NCBI RefSeq assembly: GCF_026213295.1 | Contig: NC_079419.1 | Location: 26,265,206 to 26,329,205 of the forward strand | DNA: 64,000 bases | Reading direction: 5' to 3' | Source: Gadus chalcogrammus | Taxonomy: Eukaryota; Chordata; Actinopteri; Gadiformes; Gadidae | Shown here: piece by piece, positions 33,457 through 44,000 of the stretch | How positions within the stretch are numbered: position 1 is the first letter of the stretch | How the letters are laid out: every line of letters starts with the position of its first letter | Program-made: the position numbers and the translations under genes | The notes under the pieces: model-generated | What the model was told of the DNA's origin: nothing | Database searches by the model: none | The model's input: the letters and a program-made list of their open reading frames with translations, nothing else

Positions 33457-34490
33457 GTGCAATTCAGTGCCGGATGTGCCGCTGCCATCCGACAAGACAA
33501 AAACAGCTTCTACGTAACTGCTTTAATTGAACATCAATTTGAAATTGATTTCCTGATTGACACTGTTGCCGAATTTACTACAATCCCACCAAGAATTTTG
33601 AAATCTCTCAACCTCCCCATGTCAAAAACAAAGAAGATGGCCCGCAGTGCCGGAGGACACTGCCTCCATCTTTCACAAACAAATCCCATTAACTTTGCTG
33701 TTGGACCAACCGAGATAACAATACAGCTGTGGACAGGAGAAGATGTCCAGGAAGCCCTTCTAGGGATGGATGTGCTGCTATGTATGGATACTAGCCTCGA
33801 CTTCAAGGATGGAGAGGTGACGATGAATCTGAGGAGCCTCAAGAGGGAGGACCTCCAGGACCACCCCGTCTGGGCCAAGGGAAAGACCGACTGTGGCTTG
33901 TTGGACATGGAACCAGTGAAGTTAACAGGAAAAATGCCTCCAAGTGTCAAACAATATCCACTCAACAGAGCTGCCGTGGATGGACTGAGACGAATCATCA
34001 AAGACTTGAATGACCAGGGAATCATCTACAAGACTCAATCACCCTCCAACGCTCCGGTGGGGCCTGTGAAGAAACCAAATGGTTCATGGAGACTGACGGT
34101 GGATTATCGACTGGCGAACCAATGCCTCACACATCTGAGCCCTGTGGTTGCCTCCGGCGATCAATTCCTGCAAGACATCACTCCAGCTCACAAGGTCTTC
34201 ACAGTGCTTGATGCCGTAAACGCTTACTGGTCAGTACCGTTGGCCACTGAGTGTCAAGTTTGGCTGGCTTTCAGCTACGATGGATGTCAGTATACCTGGG
34301 CTAGACTGGCTCAGGGACTTGCCTCGGCCCCCACCATCTATCACCAGGCCTTGCAACGACACCTGACCCTGCCAGAAGCCCCCAAAATGACATCAGCAGT
34401 CATCACGTACTTGGACGACATCCTTATTGCCTCGGAGACCGAGGAGGAGCACGACAAGGACTTAAGGCGGCTGCATGCTTCAGCGTTGGT
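33457..34490 (+). pseudogene. retroviral protease and reverse transcriptase
   Basis: One frame. The protease region has FEIDFLIDTVAEFTTIPP, so the catalytic D-T-G-A reads D-T-V-A (33559-33570), an inactivating change of the flap-adjacent Gly. RT follows with QYPLNRAAVDGLRR, VGPVKKPNGSWRLTVDYR, FTVLDAVNAYWSVPL, ARLAQGLASAPTIY and the catalytic YLDDILIA. The frame stops being pol at about 34480, where a MITE interrupts the RT connection. Pol would copy the RNA genome. Confidence 0.88.
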
Positions 34491-35083
34491 GTTACGTTGT
34501 TGCGCAAAATTTACTCAAAGCAATTCATGCTCCCTTTTAGGTTGCGCGTGTTGCGCGTGTTGCCAAGCAATTTACCGCCAGAACAGTAGGTGGAGTAATA
34601 TGTGGAGGAAAGTTTTTCGTTGAAGACGACCTCGAGAATGACGTCTTTGTCTGTGGGAGTCGTTGGTTTGTTTATGTGCCAGATCGTGTTCTCCCCATAC
34701 ACAGTGAATGATGGCAACAGACAGAGGAACAGGGGTGATGAAGTTGTTGATCATTGGGGTTGTATAAATGTGCATATCTCTCTACATTTTAAAACGAAAT
34801 AATGTGTTGGCAGCAAAGTTAACTTCACTTCAGGTTAATGCTTTTGTATATGAGCCTGCCGGGTGATACTCCAGACAGGAAGTAGTAACCAGACCAGCAG
34901 ACCAATCACAGCCTTGCAGGCTGGGCGGCTCGCGTAAAAGCTTACGTAAAAAATGACGCAAGTCTAGAAAAATCGCCCGACGCACGCAAGACGTGAGAAG
35001 TCGCGCAAGGGGGGCGCAAGGGCGCGCAAGGGCCTCTTGCGCTTGCGCTTACGCTTACGTAACCGAGCATAAACCAGCCTTTA
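34480..35083. mobile_element. MITE inserted in retroviral pol
   Basis: About 600 bp of foreign sequence separates RT palm (ends KDLRRLHA) from the RT thumb that resumes at 35084 (KAMIDYLHVKGHKLSYDK). It is rich in GCGCAAG/CTTGCGC phrases and ends with CTTACGTAACCGAGCATAAA, whose complement resembles the left edge loosely. No coding capacity; superfamily unresolved. Confidence 0.65.
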
Positions 35084-36299
35084 AAGGCAATGATTGACTA
35101 TCTCCATGTGAAAGGTCACAAGTTGAGCTACGACAAGGCACAAATGTCTCAACCAGAGGTAATTTACCTTTGACAGAAAATCTCACAAGGCAAATGGGAA
35201 ATCACCCACGACCGCACTGCAACAAAAAGGAAAACGCCAGAACCGTCAAAAAACTACAAGCATTCTTGGATGGACGACCAGACTCCAGGGATATGATCAA
35301 GATGGAAGACCAATCACGAAAAGCTTTTGAGGAGTTGAGGCAACATCTGTGCGAAGCACCAGCGCTAGGACTTCCAAATGTCCACAGACCCTTCACACTC
35401 TTCGTCAACGAGTACAACGGGTTTATGACTTCAGTGCTGGCGCAGGAACACGGAGGACTGTGGAGAGCGGTGGGCTACTATTCTGCCAAATTGGACACGA
35501 CAGGCTTTGGCTTTGGTCCATGTTTGCGAGCGGCACAAGCTGTGTTCCTCGCCATCCAGCTAATCAATCTTGTGCTAGATCTGCAACTCTCCATCCGCTG
35601 CCCACACTCGGTCAACGCCCTGCTGGCCGGTAGAAGTACCATGCGTCTCAGACAGCCGCTGGGGAAACTGGCAAGCCGTGCTGGAATCTCCTATCATTAC
35701 ACTCCAGAAAGCATCAGTCTCAAACATCTCCACAATGATCGCCCCCACGGATGCAACGAATGAAGTGGATGACCATGTGTGCGAGGACATGTTAACGCTG
35801 ATGGAGCAGGGTCACTTCGTCAAGGAGGACCCTCTCCACAACCCTGATCTTGTCTTGTTCACCAGTTGAAGATTGGATCCCTGGAGCGGGATACGCTGTT
35901 ACAACGGAGCACGACGTCTTGGAATCCGGACCAATGGACCCTGGAACGTCAGCACAGCAAGCAGAACTCAAAGCATTGACCCAAGCACTCGAAATTGCAG
36001 AAGGAAAGTCTGCCACAGTCTATTGTGACTCCCGATATGCTCTGGGTGTTGTAAAAGATTTTGGCATTCTGTGGAAACAACAGGGATTCGTAACCGCCAA
36101 AGGCACACATCAAGAATGGCGAGCTGGTTGCAGAACTATTGGATGCAATGCTACTTCCCAGAGAACTGGATGTAGTGAAGATAATAGCACACAAAAATGG
36201 ACATGCACGAAGCAAGAGGCAACGCACTGGCAGATGCGGTATCCAGAACAGCCACAAGACAGAGAGACTAAACGGAAAACGACAATGGCAAATGTATGA
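35084..36299 (+). pseudogene. retroviral RT connection and RNase H
   Basis: It continues pol: KAMIDYLHVKGHKLSYDK, then a stop near 35172. A frame with EELRQHLCEAPALGLPNVHR and AQEHGGLWRAVGYYSAKLD (35170-35763) follows, then an RNase H stretch with QQAELKALTQALE and VYCDSRYALGVV. The last His-containing motif, IIAHKNGH, is in a different frame at about 36180. RNase H removes the RNA strand after copying. Several frame changes and the stop make it inactive. Confidence 0.82.
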
Positions 36300-36395
36300 G
36301 ACTGAAGAAAACAGATGAACATACATCAGAGGAGAAACAAAAGGAAAGCTTGAAAAGCATAATGGAGATGTGACGAGAAGAAAAATGGACATGGA

Positions 36396-37316
36396 TTGAG
36401 AATGCAGCAAAACTCGACGACGACAACTTATGGAGACACGGGAACAGGACAGCTGCACCACAGGGCCTACTACCATATCTGGCGACACAGCTTCATTCAC
36501 TCGGGAATGTGGGTGTGGAAAAGATGCTTCACAGGTTTGGACAAGTCTGGTGGTCACCCAAATTCAACGCTGCGGCAAAAGACATTGATGAGATGTTTTA
36601 CATGTCTCAAGAACAACCACGACAGGAAAGTGAAACTACCGATGTTGAAAGTCCCCGCACCCCCGGGTCCTTTCCGATGCTTACAGGTGGACTACATCAC
36701 ACTACCTCCATGTAAAGGATATCGAGAAGTCCTCGTGGTCGTTGACAAATTCTCGTCGGACTGGGTATGCTTCTGGATCGAAGCATACCCAGTCCGACGT
36801 GCAACAGCTGCAAACACAGCTAAAGTGCTAGTCAAAGATTTCATTCCACACTACGGGCTGCCTGATCAGATCTGCTCAGACAATGGAACCTATTTCACCG
36901 GAGCAGTCTGCGCCGAGGTGAGCCGTATGCTGAACATAACATGGTCCTTCCATTGTCCGTATCACCCCCAATCGTCAGGGCAGGTGGAACGAGCCAACAG
37001 GACACTGAAGGAGTGATTGGCGAAGATGCACCAAGAAGGGACTCCATGGGTGGATGCGATGCCCATCGCCTTGTTCAGGATGAGAGCTACATACAACAAA
37101 GACGTGGGACTGTGCCCCTACGCGAAAGTGTTTGGCCGATGCTTCAGTTTCCCAGGCTCTGTTGACTTGCGGACTGCAGATGTCCACCTGACATCAGACG
37201 CACTGATGAACTACTGCATCCAACTCTCCGAGACTCTCAAGGTGACATCAAACCAGGTTAAGGAAGCTTGGGCAGAGCCCCCAGAGGGAGGACACTCGTT
37301 AGTGCCAGGGCAATGA
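36396..37316 (+). pseudogene. retroviral integrase
   Basis: The catalytic core has LQVDYITLP (first Asp), VVVDKFSSDWVCFW, QICSDNGTYFTG (second Asp) and HPQSSGQVERANRTLKE (Glu), so the DDE triad is present. A TGA stop at 37014-37016 interrupts right after this, and the same domain carries on in frame to 37316 (YNKDVGLCPYAKVFGR). Integrase joins viral DNA to the chromosome. Upstream frame changes at about 36500-36650 damage the zinc-binding N-terminus. Confidence 0.87.
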
Positions 37317-38162
37317 TCCACAAACCACAACGACTAGCATTAGAGGCCAAATATGAGGGGTCATACCAAATTCTATTAGTTACTCAATCTGCTGTTCGTG
37401 TAGCTAAGAAGACAAAGTGGATACATGCAAGCAACTGCAAATAAGTTGATTCACCGACTTGGAATGACACTCGTTAGATTTGGCACGCAAACTAATTGAT
37501 ACGGGGTGAAGAGTAGGGAGTATTTGTTATTTTCATTCCTTTATTTTCACGAGGTTAGTCTTCGAAAGATGCTAGGACTTTTGTCATCGCCTATCTAAGT
37601 GAGAGTTCATGTTGGTTCCTTCTTGACACAACTGCTCAGCTTTAGAACATTTATGTTTGTTTTGTTTTATTTATTTATAGGGTTCACTCATTCATTCATT
37701 CATTCACACAAGGTTTATTGAGAACCATGATGACCGATTACTGATATAACCATTTTCGAATCAAGCGATTTTTTTTGCATGATAATTTTTTCATTGTTTA
37801 TCGAATCATTAAGACAATTACTAACCATAGTTGATTATTATTACTGTTGGAGGCTGTGACAATGCCTCCCCCATGACTGGTACTGCACTTTTTCTTTGTT
37901 TCATGTTTCATCCTACCTGGATAATCCAGGAGACACGGACACTTGTTGAGTCCTTGGGATAGCAGAGGCGGCTATCTGTTCTTGAACTGAACTGTGTCTC
38001 AGTGTTTGTCCTGACGCCCTACTACAAACTTTCATCCTCGTCCCCCATCACACCTGCGGTGGCCATCAACTGGAAAATAACTCTGTTGCAACTGCTACTC
38101 AAAACCAACTGAGTCATGATGTTACCAGTATTGTTTGTGATTTTGTTGTGCCATTTTTTTTA

Positions 38163-39308
38163 CAGGGGGAAATTGTTAATTTGACAGCCATAATGTAATC
38201 CACAAAGATAACACCTTTTTACAAACTGCCCATGGGCTAGCTAAGGCTAAAGGGGGGCAGACGTGTTGGGTTTGTGGGCTTATGCCATCTTCATCTCAGG
38301 TATATCCTTACCTTGCTGTCCCGTTTACCATCCCAGAGTATATTGCAGCTTACAAACATGATGTCATCGGAGGTACCCCTAGATCTGGATCTGTAGCAGC
38401 ACCACAGGTTCCCTATTATTTAGGTCCCCCAATTAAGATCAAATTGAGCTATGCTCCTAAGGGTGTCATTTGTTGGACCAATGAAGGAAAGGGGCGGGAT
38501 ATGGGTAAGAGTGTGTGTTCATATTCAGCTATTGTGGGCCAGGAACAGGTTTCCATATCAGAGAAGAATCTGTTGGTGAATGTCCCCCTACCCCCATTAA
38601 CCCGCGTGCCTGGTGCTTCACCTGGCCAAACGATTGCCACTGATGCCTTGCCTGCGGTAAATGGGACAATGTTTGTGTGTGGACAGGACCCTTATTCATA
38701 TCTGCCTCCTAATTGGAGTGGTTCATGTTATGTCGCCTATGTAGTGCCTGCTTTGGCGATTGTGTCAGAGGAACATTTGAAGGGTAATGCTACAATTAGA
38801 TCTAAGCGTGATTTATTCCATCAGAATTTTCAAGTTGCTACTCCAACTCAAAGAGTCTTTTCTGCTATCATTCCACACTATGGTATCACAGTTGCTCTTG
38901 ACGAGATTAGAGATTTAGTACATATTATTGACGCTATAGTGAACGCTTCCGGCCATGGCCTGACTGACCTTAATCATGAATTGTACGGGCTTAGAACAAT
39001 AATTTACCAACATCAGTATCTATTGGACTTCCCTGCTGTGCATCTTGGAAGGTACTGTTTCTTTATCGAGCGCCATTTACACCAGAGATGTTGCACATAC
39101 GTCCCGGATGCGTCTACGAATGTGTCTAATTATGTACATGACATCTATGATAATGTGGCTAGGCAGAAGTTGGAAACTGCGACTTGGTCTTTGGGAGGAT
39201 GGCTAAGTGAGTTGGGTGGGTCGATGTTTTCTCAGATAGTCCAAATCGCACAGCCATTTGTCCTTCCCGTTATTATGCTCTATGTGGTAGTCAAGTTAGC
39301 TCTCTGTT
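38163..39308 (+). pseudogene. retroviral envelope glycoprotein, truncated by Harbinger
   Basis: A candidate splice acceptor (TTTTTTTTACAG) ends at about 38162. The surface subunit contains CWVC at 38264-38275, a CXXC motif of gamma-type Env. The first Met in the open frame is 38282, after that motif, so the natural start lies upstream and is lost or spliced. A furin site RSKR is at 38798-38809. The transmembrane subunit has heptad-like Leu/Ile positions, a Cys followed by 10 residues and Cys-Cys (39056-39094), and a hydrophobic anchor near 39240-39300. From about 39309 the frame reads into the Harbinger end. 37317-38162 shows nothing convincing. Confidence 0.88.
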
Positions 39309-39526
39309 GGGGCTTTCACACCAAAAAGAACCAAGAGCCAGTTCCGGGCTGGTGCTAGGGCCAGTTCCAAACTGGTTCCAGCCTTATCCCAGTTAAGAAC
39401 CGGTTGGTTTCACACCGGCCAGAGCCAGCCATGGAGCCGGCGAGAGCAACGTCATGACGTCACTGCAAACGTCTGCTTACGTCTCCGCTTTACCAGCAAC
39501 CCTCGCAGTTTCAAACAACAAGAACA

Positions 39527-39648
39527 ATGGTGGAATACTCCGCAGCTGTTCAAGTTTTGCTCCTGGATTTGGGCGCCTACTTAGGCAACCAAACACAACA
39601 GATCCAGCAAATCTGTGATACTGATCGTGTGTGCGAGAGCGAAGAAGG
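39527..39648 (+). other. candidate first exon of Harbinger transposase gene
   Basis: ATG at 39527 opens MVEYSAAVQVLLLDLGAYLG and reaches a GTAATT donor at 39649. An acceptor (TTGATTACAG) ends at 39797, just before the transposase body. The phases do not join in frame as read, so the exon may be decayed or use another donor. Confidence 0.45.
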
Positions 39649-39797
39649 GTAATTATCAAGCACTTTTTTATTGTCGCTGTTAGCCTTTGTTGTAAACGAG
39701 CCGGCTAGCTCATTATAGCTAACCCTCTAGCATCGACTAAGCTGGCATCTAAATAGTGAATCGAGTAATGATACCTTGTTTTCTTCTTTGATTACAG

Positions 39798-40733
39798 TTA
39801 ATATTGTTGCGGATGGCAAGGCGGAGGCCACACCCTATCTGGGCGCACCCGCAGTCTCCACACTGGTGGGAGACAATTGTTCCCGATTTCAGCCCGCAAC
39901 AATTCGTGCAGAATTTCCGTGTGTCCCGGGAGTTGTTCGAATACATCTGTGACCGTCTAAGGCTTGCGTTGGGGAGAAGGGATACCAACTTCCGTTTGTG
40001 TGTCCCGATTCGAAAACGTGTCGCCATTGCCCTATGGAAGCTGGCCACCTGGAATGAGTACAGGACCATCAGCCATCTGTTTGGAGTCGGCGTCAGTACT
40101 GTGTGCAATGTGCATATGTGTTCAGGCGTTCTGCAGCGCGGCCATCAAGGTGCTGCTTCCCATTCACATAAGAACCCCCGATGCTGAAAAGTTGGTGGAG
40201 ATGGCAACTTTCTTCCAAAACCGTTGGAGACTACCACAGTGTGTTGGTGCAATTGATGGAAGCCACATTCCTATACTGGCACCAGAGGAATACACACGTG
40301 ACTACTACAACTGGAAAGGATGGCATTCTGTAGTTTTGCAGGCAGTTGTAGATGGCAAAGGACTTTTCTGGGATGTCTGTGTTGGCTTTCCTGGAAGTGT
40401 GCACAACGCCAGAGTGCTGAGACAGTCACAGCTGTGGGAAGTACTCGGTGACGGGGAGTTACTGGGTCAAAACAAGGTGACCATCTCGGTCTGTTGTGGA
40501 GATGTGTTTTGGAAAGAAATGACAGCAAACTGGAGCTCAGCAAGAAGATGGCGCTGACCTGCTGTGTTCTTCACAATATCTGTGAGGAACATCGTGACAA
40601 TTTTGCATTGGAGGTCACGGATAGGCCTGTTAACATTCAGCCACACGGGCAAGCTTTACCTGAGCATGGCAATCTGGAAGGGTCAAACATAAGAGCTGCA
40701 TTAATGGCGTACTTTAACAGAGGGGATGAGTGA
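39798..40733 (+). pseudogene. HARBI1-like transposase, frameshifted and deleted
   Basis: The N-terminal domain has FVQNFRVSRELFEYICD, RVAIALWKLAT and ISHLFGVGVSTVC. A small insertion shifts the frame at about 40110. The DDE_Tnp_4 core then has VGAIDGSHIPI (first Asp) and GFPGSVHNARVL, where the usual second Asp reads Asn. A deletion after LLGQNKVTI (about 40480) removes the conserved GDSAYPL region and the third acidic residue. KLELSKKMALTCCVLHNIC closes the protein, in another frame. Normally the nuclease acts with the Myb-like partner. 40740-41074 is 3' untranslated DNA with AATAAA at about 40914. Confidence 0.88.
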
Positions 40734-41074
40734 TTTACTTTTAGTAACAACATCCCCCATTTTTCTTTAACATTGTAACTGAGCATGTTGGCATGTTAAT
40801 GTAAGCTAATTGCAATTCCAGAAAAACTTTAGATAATGTGGTATAATATTCCCCCCAATTCTCTTGTAATACTGCCTACGCTATTTGTTTGCAGGACATG
40901 AAGAGTTTCATACAATAAACAACACAGAATAACCAGTGTCTTTTAGAAGTTTATTTAAAAAATATAATAAAATACAAATGTAAAAAACCGTGTGCAAAAT
41001 TAAAATAAAAGTGAAAATTACAAAGAAGAGGAACAGTGTTGTCTTTTGACAAACACTTTTTGGGGTTTTGGGGT

Positions 41075-44000
41075 TCATTTGGTCTTCATTTTCGCCCAGC
41101 CTCCATCCCCGTCACAACACGTCCCATCAGCCCGGTCAAAGCGGTGTTGCTTGTGCTGATCTGCTCCTGTCACCACTCTGGAGGCCTCCAGGGATTGGAG
41201 GTGGCTCTCGTCAGACCTCTCCAGGTACTGCAACAATTCGCTGTCGTCCTTATCCCACTTTCTTTTTCCTGTGTACAAGAAATATTATATCAGATTTATA
41301 TTGTATACTCATAACATTTAAATGCACCTTTTAGCAGGGGACTAAATATCCTGCTAAATGCAGATCATAAAGTAATGTATTGTTTCTTGCAGGTAAGTGT
41401 AGCTGGAGTTGGTTTGATACGACTATAGTAGGATGTTGTCAGTATTTCACAGGGTGTACAGATGAGTACACCAAATCTTTCAACCCGGTATCACGCAATT
41501 GCGTGCTCCTGCGCACGAACGTTAATCTATTGAAGCGTGTTCCCGAGCACGATAGTCCGACTTTTTGCGTTTTACACAAAACGAAATGTAAACCAATGCA
41601 TTCTGAATGGGAGTGTTCTAAGACAATTAACGTGCTCCACAAAACGGTACGAGAGAGAGAGAAAGAGAGAGCGGGAGGGACAGAGAGAGAGAGGCTTCAG
41701 AAAGGGTGTGCGCAGATAGTACAGTGCACCCTAGTTATGTTTATGCCAAAACCTATATAATTAGGCTGTGGAAATTGCAATAAGTTAAGAACACAACTTC
41801 GCACGTTGAGCACACAGCCGTGTGACTCGTTTATTTTGTAAAAAAGAAAACCGGAAAACAAAGCGTGCTGAAGGTAAACAAATCCAGCATGGTCTGTGAC
41901 GTCATGAGACGCACGTAATCCTTAGGGACCGCGATCCCTGAACCACCAAGAACGTAAATGACATGCAGTAAACAACAACACAATTGAAAGAACAACACAT
42001 AACGAAATACTGTAGGTGAATTATGTTACGGTCACTACAAGGCTATAATTATATTATTTAGCGTGTAATGAGACAATCTATAGCCAAATTGTCGAAGATG
42101 CCCGAGAATCTTCGGGGATATCAGCATGGGAAATCGGCGAATCAGACCCATGAAGGGGGGGGGGGGGGGGGGGACACGTTAGTTGAAGGGGGGGGGGGGG
42201 GGGGGAGGACACGTTTGTTGAGGGGGGGGGAGACACGCTCGACAACGAGAGTTGGTTTTTATTGAACGCTCGACAACGAGAGTTGGTTTTTATTGAACGA
42301 GACTTCAACACGGAACAGCTGCACGAATCGAAGGTCACGTCACTCTCGGTGACGGTGTCGACAATAATGAACACACGAACAATGTTAATAGAACAACACA
42401 CAACCACATAACATCCCGAACCCATTAACCCCACTTAATCCTAACAACAAAACAAGTTAACAAAAGCCCCATTTGTCAACTGAGAACCCCAATTCCCAGA
42501 ATCCCCCGCGGCTCCGGAACACGGCGTAGCTTATATTAATCTTTATTATCTGAATGGGAAATGCAATATTTTAGGACAGATACACCATTAAACGCGTTTC
42601 TAATGACATTTCTAGCGAGAAATGTACATTTTCCTTACATAATCTTCAGTCAGTGAATGTGTATGATCTTTATTAATCTTTATTATCTGAATGGGAAATG
42701 CAATATTTTAGGACAGATACACCATTAAACGCGTTTCTAATGACTTTTCTAGCGAGAAATGTACATTTTCCTTACATAATCTTCAGTCAGTGAATGTGTA
42801 TGATCTTTATTAATCTTTATTATCTGAATGGGAAATGCAATATTTTAGGACCGATTCACCGTTAAACGTGTTTCTAATAACATTTCTAGCGAGAAATATA
42901 CTTTTTACTTGCATAATCTTCAGTCAGTGATTGTGTCTGATCTTTAGTTTTATAGTTATTAGGATTTGATCGGCTCGCTCGCATGTTTCAACGACGTCAG
43001 GTTGCTTTCGCTAAACTAGCAGCTCACGTGCTTCCTGCGTTTGTGTTATTAAACTGTTACTTTATGTAACTTTTAATGATATCATCTTGTTAGAAACACG
43101 TATATCTGAGAGCCAACCCAGTCGCCAAAAGCATACGTTGACAGTGTACTTTTCGTGAACACTGGATTACGTCGCATTTCAACATAAAATAGCGTGTTAT
43201 ACACACACACACACACACGCACGCACAAGCACAGACACACACACACAAGCACACACAAGCACACACACGCACGCACAGACACACAGACACACACACACAC
43301 ACGCACACGGTGCATTTCGCTGCTAAAACAACAACAAAAAAATATTCCCTCAAATATTATTACTTTCAAAACGTTGGCCAAAATGGCCAATAATATCATT
43401 TTTTATTTGGGATGCTTCTAGGACATTTTGGGTGGATTTTGAACGGTATGTGGGGGGCACGTTTTTTGCAGGACCTGGCAACCCTGCGCTGTTGCCCGAG
43501 ATCTGGATCCACCCCGGCGTGGTGCCGTCTCCTTTTGACCTTTTGACCCCAGACTTCTGGGGGAATAGCTGAATCAATTCATTAGTCAATCAGAAGCATG
43601 TAAATATCGTCCCGGTGGCGTAAGAGGACGAACAAGGTGTCCTTCAACATCTACGCTTCCAGGAGATTGCAACGGTGCCACACATGAGCATATTCGAACA
43701 TGTTTAATGGTAGTAATTAGCTGTCGAAATTGGAGGCCTTAATCAATACTGAGCAGCTATTGATTTGCTGCCCGATAAAGATTTGTCACAAATGACATGT
43801 TATTTAGCATCTACACGTTGAGCTGAGTCCAATGACACCAAGAACGACACTCTAGCTAATGGTAACATGTGTTTTACATGGTACACCCAGGTCTAGGACA
43901 TGATCTCGGTGTAGCAAGAGGCCGAGCTTGATCTCATTGGACTCAGCTTAACGTGTAGATGCTAATTAACATGTAATTTGTCAAAAATCTCCATCGGGAA

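Noticed and set aside
42533..42960. Regular 137-bp direct repeats considered as a CRISPR-like array
   Set aside because: Units are contiguous with no unique spacers, only three copies, in vertebrate transposon DNA. They are simple tandem repeats.
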